From Antarcticimicrobium sediminis (GTDB lineage: Bacteria; Pseudomonadota; Alphaproteobacteria; Rhodobacterales; Rhodobacteraceae), in contig NZ_SMFP01000018.1 of assembly GCF_004348975.1 (NCBI RefSeq), positions 1 through 64,000 of the forward strand: a stretch of 64,000 nucleotides of DNA, in the 5' to 3' direction. Under the pieces are notes generated by a model. That model was not told where the DNA came from. It saw nothing but the letters and a program-made list of their open reading frames with translations, and made no database searches. The position numbers and the translations under genes are program-made. This document shows positions 7,874 to 15,868 of this stretch, piece by piece. Position 1 is the first letter of the stretch. Each line of letters starts with the position of its first letter.

Positions 7874-9384
7874 TTGATTTTACCGCGCTCAGCGCCGCGC
7901 TGGAACTCATGTTCAGCAGTTTCGGTCCCTGGATCTTTGTTATCCCCGGCTTGCTTATTGGCCTGATATTCGGGGCCATTCCGGGGCTTCAGGTCTCCAT
8001 GGCCATGGCACTTTTTCTGCCGCTGACTTTTACGATGGATTTCATCCAGTCCATCATGTTCCTGACCTCCATTTTCACCGGGGGCGTCTATGGCGGCGGG
8101 GTTACGGCAATCCTGATGAACATCCCCGGATCTTCTTCCTCTGTGGCGACGGCGTTCGATGGCTATCCAATGACTTGTAAAGGGGGTCAGAATCAGGCTT
8201 TGGGGCTTAGCCTTGGCGCTTCGGTGATCGGGGCCTTTATCGGCTATTCCGTACTGTTCGTGCTGATCCAGCCGCTGGCGGCGGTCGTACTCAAATTAGG
8301 GCCGCTCGAAATGGTGCTGGTCATTGCCTGGGGTCTTACCCTGATCGCAACCCTGAGCGAACGCTCCGTGGCCAAGGGCCTGTTGGCAGGCATGATCGGG
8401 CTCATTCTCAGTCAGGTAGGCATGTCCACTACCGGGGTTTTGCGGGCCACGTTTGGCAGTTCCTATCTTCTTGATGGTGTGCAGGTTGTCCCGGCGATGA
8501 TCGGCATCTTCGCAGCGTCCGAGCTTCTGCGCATCCGGGAAAGGCAAACCCTCAGCACAGTGGAGGGCGCCCCGCCCGTCGCCTTTGGTCCGATTATCCG
8601 CGCTATGTTTTCGACGTTCAAGTATCCTTCAGTCCTATTGCGTGGCAGCGGGATTGGCGTGCTGATCGGCGCCGTACCTGGTGTCGGGTCTTCTGTCGCG
8701 AACTTGGTCGCGTATGGCGAGGTGCGGCGGACGTCCTCCACGCCCGAGAAATTCGGCACCGGTATCCCCGAAGGGGTGATCGCAGCCGAGTCCGCCAATT
8801 CCTCGTCCGAGGGCGGCTCCATGACCGCTTTACTCGCACTCGGCATTCCGGGCGGGGCGGCAACTGCCGTGCTGATGGCGGCCTTCTCCTATCACAACCT
8901 TGTTGGCGGGCCATCGTTCATCCGCGATCAGGGCGATCTGGTTTACGCCATCATCTTGGGAAATCTTGTACAGGTGCTCTTGCTTGGCCTCGTCGGCCTG
9001 CTCAGCCTTCGGGTGCTCGGCATGGTTGTGCAAGTCCCGCTGCGCTATCTGGTTCCCTCGGTTCTGGCGCTTTGTGTCTGGGGGGGATTTGGCGTGACCG
9101 GAACCATTGCCGGGCCGCTTACGGTTGCCGTTTTCGCCTGCCTCGGCTGGCTGATGCGACGCCATCATTACCCAGTCGCCGCGACGGTTATTGGACTGCT
9201 TCTAGGGCGCATGGCCGAAGGCGAGATGGTTCGAAGTCTGCAGATCTCAGGCGGACATATATTCGGCTATCTGCTGGAACGTCCGATTTCCATGCTGCTT
9301 CTCGCGCTGATGCTTTTTTCGATTGGAGCCGCTTTTCTGAAGGCGCGCCGCATCCACCGCCGCGCAAATATCTCCGCTACTTAA
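7870..9384 (+). CDS. tctA: TctA-family transporter large permease
   Basis: Large membrane subunit of the tripartite tricarboxylate transporter, 504 residues with about ten to twelve membrane segments. Conserved TctA features include GAIPGLQVSMAMALFLPLTF near the N-terminus, GGVYGGGVTAILMNIPGSSSS with VATAFDGYPM, and the repeated-half motifs IGAVPGVGSS and LALGIPGGAATAVLMAAF. I chose the ATG at 7870, which overlaps the tctB stop; the frame is open further upstream inside tctB. The aconitase gene follows ten bases after its stop, so transport and first catabolic step are in one transcript. Confidence 0.93.
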   Translation: MIDFTALSAALELMFSSFGPWIFVIPGLLIGLIFGAIPGLQVSMAMALFLPLTFTMDFIQSIMFLTSIFTGGVYGGGVTAILMNIPGSSSSVATAFDGYPMTCKGGQNQALGLSLGASVIGAFIGYSVLFVLIQPLAAVVLKLGPLEMVLVIAWGLTLIATLSERSVAKGLLAGMIGLILSQVGMSTTGVLRATFGSSYLLDGVQVVPAMIGIFAASELLRIRERQTLSTVEGAPPVAFGPIIRAMFSTFKYPSVLLRGSGIGVLIGAVPGVGSSVANLVAYGEVRRTSSTPEKFGTGIPEGVIAAESANSSSEGGSMTALLALGIPGGAATAVLMAAFSYHNLVGGPSFIRDQGDLVYAIILGNLVQVLLLGLVGLLSLRVLGMVVQVPLRYLVPSVLALCVWGGFGVTGTIAGPLTVAVFACLGWLMRRHHYPVAATVIGLLLGRMAEGEMVRSLQISGGHIFGYLLERPISMLLLALMLFSIGAAFLKARRIHRRANISAT

Positions 9385-9394
9385 GGACACCGAC

Positions 9395-12061
9395 ATGCCC
9401 CTTGACCGGACCACCGACGCCGTTCTTTCCGTTAACGGCAAAAGCTACCGCTATACCTCCTTGAAGCACCTGCAAGACTCTGTTCCGGGTGCGCGGATAG
9501 ACCGCTTGCCATTCGTGACACGCATCCTGCTGGAAAACCTGCTGCGTCATATGGGCGAGGATACCAGTTCCGCCGAACTGGTCGCCGCCGTCGCGCGGGG
9601 AGAAAATGTGGGCGATATCGAATTCTTCCCGGCCCGGGTGTTGATGCCGGATTCGTCGGGCGTGCCTCTGTTGGCTGACCTGACTGCCATGCGCGCTGCG
9701 GTCATCGAGCGTGGCGGAGACCCGAAGCAGGTCAATCCGAAAATTCCCGCCGAGCTGATTATAGACCACTCGGTCGTGACACAGTACGCCGGGACGGCCG
9801 ATGCTGCGCGCCGCAATATCGAGCTCGAATACGAATTGAACGCGGAACGCTACACATTCCTGAAATGGGCTGAGGCGAATTTCAACAATTTCCGCCTGTT
9901 TTCGCCGGGCAAGGGGATCGTACATCAGATCAACCTAGAGTATCTTGCCCGGCCGGTGCGCAGTGACATGATCGGCGATACGCTCTGGGCTTTCCCGGAC
10001 ACGCTTGTCGGGATGGATAGCCATACCCCCACGATCAACGGTTTGGGTGTCATGGGATGGGGGGTTGGCGGAATCGAGGCCGGCGGCGCCCTGCTTGGCC
10101 TGCCAATATCCATGGCCTTTCCCGATGTGATTGGATGCCGTCTAACTGGACGATTGCAGCCCGGCGTCACCAGTACGGATCTGGTGCTGAGCGCAACCGA
10201 ACGGCTGCGCGAATACGACTTGGTCGGCAAGATGGTTGAGTTCCATGGTGATGGCTTCGAGTCGTTGAGCGTTCCGGACCGGGCGACGCTCGGGAACATG
10301 GCACCGGAATACGGGGCGAACATGGGGTTCTCGCCGCTTGATTCCAAAGCCATGGATTTTCTGCGGCAGACCGGGCGCAGCGAGGTCGATGTCGCTTTGA
10401 CCGAGGCCTATGCCCGCGCCCAGATGATGTGGGCCGTGAGCGGCGTTTCTCCGGACTACGCCAAAGTGATCACCATCGAACTTGACAAGATCCGCCCTTC
10501 GGCAGCGGGTCCACGCCGTCCACAGGACAGGCTCGACCTGCCGGATGTGCCGGGCAGCTTTGACGATTTCCTTGCCTCCCGGACAGAGGATAAGCCCGGC
10601 GCAGAAGCAACAGATAAAGACACCCTTGCAGACGGGGATATCGTGATCGCCGCGATCACGTCCTGCACCAACACGTCGAATCCCTCGCTGATGATCGCTG
10701 CCGGACTGGTTGCCCGCAATGCCGTGGCGGCGGGGCTGAGAGTTGATCCCAAGGTGAAAACGTCACTCTCTCCGGGGTCTCGCGTGGTTTCTGCATACCT
10801 GAAAAAATCCGGCTTGCAGGACGCGCTTGACCATCTCGGCTTTCAGGTCACCGGCTTTGGCTGTATGACCTGCGGCGGTGGATCGGGGCCGCTTGCGAGT
10901 GAGCTTGAAGAAGAAATCCGCGCCCGCAAGCTCAAGGTTACGGCCGTTCTTTCGGGCAACCGCAATTTCGAAGGTCGCACCCATCCTCTGGTGCGGGCTG
11001 CTTATCTTGCCTCTCCGCCGCTCATTGTCGCCTATGCGCTTGCGGGGACCGTGCGGATCGACCTTGCCAATGACCCGATCGGTGAGGCGGTTGACGGCAC
11101 TCCGGTCTATTTGGCCGATCTCTGGCCAGATCCAGCAGAAATCGAGCGCGTGACACAGGAAATCGTCACCGCCGCAGAATTCCGCGAACAATACAGCCGG
11201 ATGCAGGAGTCGGATGAGTTTTGGGATGCGCTGACCGTTCCGGAAGGCGAAGATTTCGACTGGAATCCAGAAAGTACCTATCTGTTGCGGCCACCCTTTC
11301 TGGATGACGCGACTGGTGATGTTCGCGACGTCAGCGTGTTCCGGCTGGAGCAGGCTCGGTCCCTTCTGATCCTGGGGGATGATATCACCACGGATCATAT
11401 TTCTCCCGGCTCTGCCATTCCAGCGGATAGCGCGGCGGGGCAATACCTCCTTTCGCTCGGCGTACCGGAAAACCGGTTCAGTTCGTACATCGGACGGCGT
11501 GGGAACCACAACGTCATGATGCGCGGCACTTTCGCCAATATCCGCATCCGGAACCGGATGTTGCCGGGGACGGAAGGGGGCGTTACCCGTCATATTCCGT
11601 CCGGTGACACGTGCAAGATTCATGAGGCTGCGGCAAAATACCAAGCTGAAGGCGTCCCGCAGATCGTGATCGCGGGCAAAAATTACGGTAACGGCTCTTC
11701 CCGCGACTGGGCGGCCAAGGGGACCCGGATTCTCGGGGTGCAATGCGTTATTGCCGAGAGCTTCGAGCGGATCCACCGTTCAAACCTGGTCGGCATGGGG
11801 GTCCTGCCACTGCAACTGGCTGAAGGTCATCACGTCGAACACCTTGATCTGACCGGAGACGAAGCTTTTGACATCATGTTTGAAGACGGGCTCTTCCCCG
11901 GTGCTGTGGGCTATCTGCAGATTACCTCTCCCGATGGCGAGCCTGTGCGGCAGGTTCCATTGCTTTGCCGTCTTGAAACGGCCCGGGAAACCCAGATTTA
12001 CGCGGCCGGGGGCATCCTGCCTTATGCATTGAATGGCATACTTCAGGCGACGGGCAGCTGA
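9395..12061 (+). CDS. aconitase-family hydratase (AcnA/IRP type, divergent)
   Basis: Full-length AcnA/IRP-type aconitase, 888 residues. The three iron-sulfur cysteines are present: SCTNTSNPS and the pair in GFGCMTCGGGSGPL. DSHTPTINGLGVMGWGVGGIEA and GNGSSRDWAAKG mark the active site and swivel domain. Several normally fixed positions differ from ordinary aconitase: CGGGSG instead of the usual C-I/-G-N-S-G, IEAGGALLGLP instead of IEAEAAMLGQP, and GNGSS instead of GSGSS. It ends the tctCBA operon, opposite a lyase of the isocitrate-lyase superfamily. It probably isomerises or hydrates the imported tricarboxylate, perhaps not citrate itself. The family is certain; the substrate is inferred. Confidence 0.9.
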   Translation: MPLDRTTDAVLSVNGKSYRYTSLKHLQDSVPGARIDRLPFVTRILLENLLRHMGEDTSSAELVAAVARGENVGDIEFFPARVLMPDSSGVPLLADLTAMRAAVIERGGDPKQVNPKIPAELIIDHSVVTQYAGTADAARRNIELEYELNAERYTFLKWAEANFNNFRLFSPGKGIVHQINLEYLARPVRSDMIGDTLWAFPDTLVGMDSHTPTINGLGVMGWGVGGIEAGGALLGLPISMAFPDVIGCRLTGRLQPGVTSTDLVLSATERLREYDLVGKMVEFHGDGFESLSVPDRATLGNMAPEYGANMGFSPLDSKAMDFLRQTGRSEVDVALTEAYARAQMMWAVSGVSPDYAKVITIELDKIRPSAAGPRRPQDRLDLPDVPGSFDDFLASRTEDKPGAEATDKDTLADGDIVIAAITSCTNTSNPSLMIAAGLVARNAVAAGLRVDPKVKTSLSPGSRVVSAYLKKSGLQDALDHLGFQVTGFGCMTCGGGSGPLASELEEEIRARKLKVTAVLSGNRNFEGRTHPLVRAAYLASPPLIVAYALAGTVRIDLANDPIGEAVDGTPVYLADLWPDPAEIERVTQEIVTAAEFREQYSRMQESDEFWDALTVPEGEDFDWNPESTYLLRPPFLDDATGDVRDVSVFRLEQARSLLILGDDITTDHISPGSAIPADSAAGQYLLSLGVPENRFSSYIGRRGNHNVMMRGTFANIRIRNRMLPGTEGGVTRHIPSGDTCKIHEAAAKYQAEGVPQIVIAGKNYGNGSSRDWAAKGTRILGVQCVIAESFERIHRSNLVGMGVLPLQLAEGHHVEHLDLTGDEAFDIMFEDGLFPGAVGYLQITSPDGEPVRQVPLLCRLETARETQIYAAGGILPYALNGILQATGS

Positions 12062-12237
12062 TCTGACATGCGTGAACTCGACACCGCAAATTTAATGCGG
12101 CCGCCCGCGTAAAATGCGACATAGAGGTATGACCGATGCTCGCCTTTATCGCCGCCATCGTTTCATCGGAACGGGCAACACTTTATTGCGGTTCGCACTA
12201 AGCAAGCGGCGCAGAAAAACATAAACTTCGCTCAAGC

Positions 12238-12287
12238 AAAGCCCCCAGACGGACTCGCTATATGAGGGCGGCCCGACTGGGGGCTTT
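12238..12287. terminator. strong hairpin downstream of aconitase gene
   Basis: AAAGCCCCCAG (12238-12248) and CTGGGGGCTTT (12277-12287) are perfect 11-base inverted repeats with a 28-base loop. The AAA/TTT flanks fit a terminator usable in either direction. It lies about 180 bases after the aconitase stop. Confidence 0.65.
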
Positions 12288-12300
12288 GCGCCACATAGGG

Positions 12301-12342
12301 TGGGTCAAATTTAGACGCTGAAAACGGGTCAGTTTGGAACAC
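12301..12342. mobile_element. IS21-like terminal remnant
   Basis: GGGTCAAATTTAGACGCTGAAAACGGGTCA-type repeats, spread over about 40 bases, resemble the direct/inverted terminal repeats of IS21 elements and the stretch at 65-105. No istA/istB gene is present. Confidence 0.3.
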
Positions 12343-12359
12343 ACATTGACTGCTCTGAC

Positions 12360-12843
12360 GTAGGCTCAGGACTCATAGCCAATAGATGATGATTGCGGCG
12401 AGAGCTATGGCTGAGCAGAAGACCCTGGGGCACCGATCATATCTGGTTGCGACACGGCGCCAGTCCTTGAGCCTGCCGAACATGATCTCGATCCGGTTGC
12501 GGCGTTTTTAGCGGCGCTTGTCATATTTGACGGGGATCTTGCGTTGTTTTCGACCGGGGATGCAGGGGCGTATCCCTTTGTCTTCCAACGGTTGTATAGC
12601 GTCTTATGTGGACCATACTCTTTCGGCGCATCACGCCAGCGTAAGCCGTTGCGGTTTATGAAGATAATCCCACTCAGAACGCGCCGGTCGTCGACACGCG
12701 GCTTGCCGTGGGACTTCGGGAAGTATGGCTCCAAGCGCGCCATCTGCGCCTCGGTGAGCCAGAAGAGATCAGACATGTCACCGCTTCTTTTTCGGAGCCG
12801 TGAATCACGCAACTAACCTGAAATCAATGGGTCCTGAGCCTAC
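12360..12843 (-). mobile_element. IS5-family element with internal deletion
   Basis: The ends are GTAGGCTCAGGACTCAT (12360-12376) and its near-perfect inverse (12827-12843), matching except at one position. Inside, the minus strand encodes the transposase N-terminus (LFWLTEAQMARLEPYFPKS, RVLSGIIFINRNGLRWRDAP, down to LYNRW). In a different frame follows the C-terminus (KGIRPCIPGRK, YDKRRYKNRNRIEIMFGRLKDWRRVATRYDR, ending IIIYWL at 12373). The central catalytic part is missing, so the copy is about 480 bp instead of the usual 800 or so. It is a non-autonomous, deleted IS5/IS427-type copy. Confidence 0.85.
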
Positions 12844-13056
12844 GGCGCAATCAGAGAGCAGGCAATCGCCGCCCGCTTAACGTGACAACTCCTAGGTAAT
12901 TGATCCCACGGTTTGAGGGTGCAATCCTTTCTATGGAATGGAAGGAAGCCATAACCGCCGACGAACCATTCGAGGACCGCCACCCGTGTTTCGTATTCAG
13001 GGAGCCGCTCCTCTTCGATGGCGTTATCATAGAATTCGCCGCGCTCATATTTGTCG
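12840..13056 (-). pseudogene. unidentified truncated reading frame
   Basis: The minus strand has about 70 codons that read like real protein (DKYERGEFYDNAIEEERLPEYE, then VAVLEWFVGGYGFLPFHRKD) and end in a TAG inside the IS5 end. I do not recognise the family. Upstream the frame becomes unconvincing, so both ends are lost. Its last 46 bases are repeated at 22822-22867. Confidence 0.3.
12847..12892 (-). repeat. 46-bp repeat, copy 1
   Basis: The reverse complement of this stretch matches 22822-22867 at 44 of 46 positions by eye. It directly abuts the IS5 end. Both copies sit in insertion-sequence debris on either side of the dicarboxylate locus at 13.2-22.6 kb. Confidence 0.65.
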
Positions 13057-13225
13057 ATCCAAATCGGAATTCGCGCGCGGCAGATCTTGTGCTTCTGACT
13101 GCGCGAAGATCAGATGGCGCGATTCCGACCGTATTTCCCAAGGAGCCAAGGTCCGAATTTCAGTGGGCAGCTCGGCTTGGGCAAGAGCGTCAAACGCGGC
13201 ACCGCCCTACTAAGGTGAACTGGCG

Positions 13226-14122
13226 TCAGGCCGCGACAAGACGCGGGCCCGCTTTCATCACCTGGCCGGGAAGATCATGGCCGAGGATCGCCTGCATCCG
13301 CTGCGCCAACGCGATCAAACTCGATAGGTCTACACCGGTCTTCAGGCCCATCTCCCCGGCCATATAAACCAGATCTTCCGTGCAAATATTTCCCGTGGCC
13401 CCCTTGGCAAAGGGGCAGCCCCCCAGCCCGCCAAGCGCGGATTCATAGCGCACGATGCCGGCATCAAGCCCAGCCATCACGTTGACGAGCCCGATCCCGC
13501 GCGTGTTGTGGAAATGCAGCGTTAACTCCACTTCAGGGAACCAATCCGCCAGCTTGTCACAGAGACGGCGCACGATCGGCGGCGTCGCCATGCCAGTCGT
13601 ATCGCCCAGCGTGACGGCCCGCACCCCTTGCGCAGCAAACCCCTCGATCACCCGAGCCACTTCCTCGGGTGTGACATCGCCCTGCCATGGACAACCGAAG
13701 GCGGTCGACACCGCGGCGCGCAGGCCACGCCCGCTGCCCGCCACCGCCTGCGCCACCGGGGCAATAGTCTCCAGAGACTCGGCGATGCTGCGGTTGACAT
13801 TGCGCCGGTTATGCTCCTCCGAGGCCGAGATGAACATCACCAGTTCATCCACCCCGGCCTCCAGCGCGCGTTCGGCGCCGCGTAAATTTGGCACCAATGC
13901 GGCCAGCGTTGCACCTCGTCCACGCAGCGCACCAATCACTTCGGCCGCATCGACCAACTGCGGCACCGCCTTGGGCGAGACGAAAGATGTCGCCTCGATT
14001 CGACGCAGCCCCGCCCCGATCAGGCCAAGCCCGATCTCGATCTTCTCATTAGTTGGAACGAAACGAGATTCCATTTGCAACCCGTCGCGCATCCCGACTT
14101 CGGTAGTAATAAGATCTTTCAT
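13226..14122 (-). CDS. HMG-CoA lyase-like enzyme
   Basis: TIM-barrel lyase of the HMGL-like family, 298 residues, close to the usual size of hydroxymethylglutaryl-CoA lyase. Seen: TEVGMRDGLQ with the catalytic R-D pair, LVPNLRGAERAL, VSTAFGCPWQGDV, the metal-binding HFHNTRG and the HMG-CoA lyase signature GLGGCPFAKGATGN with its active-site Cys. The ATG at 14122 has a GGGAGGGG site upstream. It is third in a leftward operon after a GntR regulator and an enoyl-CoA hydratase. The reaction is cleavage of HMG-CoA to acetoacetate and acetyl-CoA, or of a close analogue such as citramalyl-CoA. The family is secure; the substrate is inferred from context. Confidence 0.88.
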   Translation of the reverse strand: MKDLITTEVGMRDGLQMESRFVPTNEKIEIGLGLIGAGLRRIEATSFVSPKAVPQLVDAAEVIGALRGRGATLAALVPNLRGAERALEAGVDELVMFISASEEHNRRNVNRSIAESLETIAPVAQAVAGSGRGLRAAVSTAFGCPWQGDVTPEEVARVIEGFAAQGVRAVTLGDTTGMATPPIVRRLCDKLADWFPEVELTLHFHNTRGIGLVNVMAGLDAGIVRYESALGGLGGCPFAKGATGNICTEDLVYMAGEMGLKTGVDLSSLIALAQRMQAILGHDLPGQVMKAGPRLVAA

Positions 14123-14161
14123 TGGCTTCCCCTCCCAGTTCATATCTGTGGCCGCTGGATT

Positions 14162-14953
14162 TCAGAGGCCGGTGAAGCGCGGCGTGCGCTTCTCGTTGAA
14201 GGCCAGCACCCCTTCGCGCCGATCAGCGGTGGGTACGGTGCGGTTGTAGGCCTCGATCTCGATGGCGAGCCCGGTCTTCAGGTCGGTCTCGACCCCGAGA
14301 GTCATGGCCCGCTTGGCCTGACGCACCGCGATCGGCCCGTTAGCGGCGATCCGGCGCGCCAATTCCAGAACGCCCGGCATCAAGTCTGCCGATGGCCACA
14401 CCCTGTTGACCATGCCCCATTCCGCAGCCTCTGCCGCGCTGAACGGTGTTGTGGCAAAGATTAGTTCCTTGGCGCGACGCGAACCAACCGCGCGTGGCAG
14501 GTTCTGGGTTCCGCCACCACCGGGGATAATGCCCAGCTTCGGTTCCGTCAGCGCAAAGCGCGCGCCCTCGGCCGCATGGATGAAATCGCAGGCCAGCGCC
14601 ATTTCGGTGCCGCCGCCATAGGCCGCGCCATTCACCGCCGCGATCGCCGGCACCGGGCAATCCATCAACGTGTAGAACGCCTGTTCGAAAATCACGTGCT
14701 GGCGCTGCCAATCCGTGTCAGACATGCCGTTGCGCTCGCGCAGGTCGCCACCAGCGCAAAAGACCCTGTCGCCAGCCCCGGTCAACACCAGACAGCGTAG
14801 ATCACCGGGGTCCATCAGTACGCTGCGGAACAGATCGAGCAACTCGCGCCCCATCTGGGTGTTCAGCGCATTGGCTGATGCCGGGCGGTTCAGGGTGACG
14901 ACGGCAATGCCTCCATCCAGATCCTCACGAATCAGGGTTTCATACTGGGCCAT
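14162..14953 (-). CDS. enoyl-CoA hydratase/isomerase family protein
   Basis: Crotonase-fold protein of 263 residues. It shows the oxyanion-hole segments FCAGGDLRE and NGAAYGGGTEMALACDF. Both acids used by hydratases are at the expected places: the Glu in AAEGARF and the Glu in TEPKLGIIPGGGGTQ. Hydration of an enoyl-CoA is therefore likely. Between a GntR gene (gap nine bases) and an HMG-CoA-lyase-like gene (gap 39 bases), the best fit is 3-methylglutaconyl-CoA or itaconyl-CoA hydration feeding the lyase. Confidence 0.88.
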   Translation of the reverse strand: MAQYETLIREDLDGGIAVVTLNRPASANALNTQMGRELLDLFRSVLMDPGDLRCLVLTGAGDRVFCAGGDLRERNGMSDTDWQRQHVIFEQAFYTLMDCPVPAIAAVNGAAYGGGTEMALACDFIHAAEGARFALTEPKLGIIPGGGGTQNLPRAVGSRRAKELIFATTPFSAAEAAEWGMVNRVWPSADLMPGVLELARRIAANGPIAVRQAKRAMTLGVETDLKTGLAIEIEAYNRTVPTADRREGVLAFNEKRTPRFTGL

Positions 14954-14962
14954 GGGGCCTCC

Positions 14963-15703
14963 TCAGGTTTCACGTTCCAGCAAAATCGTCTGGGTAAAGC
15001 GGTCGCCCGGATGGAAGGAAAGCGTGATCTCAAACAATTCGCCCTTGTCCGACCAGTAGCGGCGTCGCTCCATCAGTGCAGGTGCGCCCGGTTCAGAGGA
15101 GAGTTCCGCCGCAAGATCCTCCGGCATCGACACCGCCGCAATTCGACGTTCGACCCGGGCGATGGTGAAACCGAATTGTTCGGATGTTTTCTGATAGATC
15201 GCACGAGACACTCCGCCAATACCGTCGCGCACGCCGATGTAAGGCTCAGAAATATAGATATCGGTCCAAGCCACCGGAAGTTCATCATTTTGGGTATGAC
15301 GGAGCCCAGCCATGCGCAGCCAGCGACTCCCCTGCTCTGCGCCCAGCGTCTCGGCCAATTTAGGACGCAGCGTTACCACCCCCTCCTGCTTCTTGTCGAA
15401 GATGGTGACACGGGCATATTCCGTCAGGTTATCAATTGAATCAATGCGATAACTGTACACCTCGGGCGGTGTCCTAGCCAGGACAACCGTTCCCACCCCA
15501 GCCTGACGCGACAGTAGCCCGGCCTCCTCCAACAACCGCAGCGCCTCGCGCACGGTATGCCGGCCCAGACTGTATCGGGCACAGAGCTCCTGTTCGGTCG
15601 GGAACCGGCCGCCAACGGGATAAACCCCAGCCGCAAGATCGGCTGCTAAACGGTCATGCAGTTCTTGATAAAGCGTTGGCTTGCTGCGGCGTGGCTTGTT
15701 CAT
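14963..15703 (-). CDS. GntR-family (HutC/UTRA) transcriptional regulator
   Basis: Winged-helix N-terminus (YQELHDRLAADLAAGVYPVGGRFPTEQELCARYSLGRHTVREALRLLEEAGLL) with a UTRA effector-binding C-terminus (about residues 85-240), total 246 residues. UTRA regulators bind small metabolites and usually repress the adjacent catabolic genes. The gene is first in the leftward operon and divergent from the MmgE/PrpD gene. The two matched inverted sequences in the gap (15718-15732 and 15775-15789) are the natural operators, the second lying on the rightward -10 region. Confidence 0.9.
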   Translation of the reverse strand: MNKPRRSKPTLYQELHDRLAADLAAGVYPVGGRFPTEQELCARYSLGRHTVREALRLLEEAGLLSRQAGVGTVVLARTPPEVYSYRIDSIDNLTEYARVTIFDKKQEGVVTLRPKLAETLGAEQGSRWLRMAGLRHTQNDELPVAWTDIYISEPYIGVRDGIGGVSRAIYQKTSEQFGFTIARVERRIAAVSMPEDLAAELSSEPGAPALMERRRYWSDKGELFEITLSFHPGDRFTQTILLERET

Positions 15704-15717
15704 AGCCTCATCTTAAA

Positions 15718-15789
15718 TGTTCGGATAATGTTATGACAAGCAATTTTTTCCGTTGACAGCAGAGCCGGCGATCAAACATTATCCGGACA
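15718..15789. promoter_or_regulatory. paired operators and rightward promoter in divergent gap
   Basis: TGTTCGGATAATGTT (15718-15732) and AACATTATCCGGACA (15775-15789) are inverted copies differing at one position. A TTGACA lies at 15753-15758, and the 17-base-spaced -10 (ACATTA) falls within the second copy. The layout suggests a GntR dimer blocks the rightward promoter at one site and its own at the other, perhaps with looping. Confidence 0.7.
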
Positions 15790-15868
15790 ATCCAAGGCCG
15801 CCAGAGGAGAGGTTGGTTTCGCCGGCACGGCGATGTGGAAAGGTACGAACATTATGCCGGGAGGGCGC

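Noticed and set aside
10763-11776. 337-residue minus-strand frame inside the aconitase gene
   Set aside because: Shadow of the aconitase C-terminal half; no family features.
12900-13367. 155-residue plus-strand frame after the IS5 copy
   Set aside because: Its first half is antisense to a more protein-like minus-strand fragment and its second half is antisense to the HMG-CoA-lyase-like gene.
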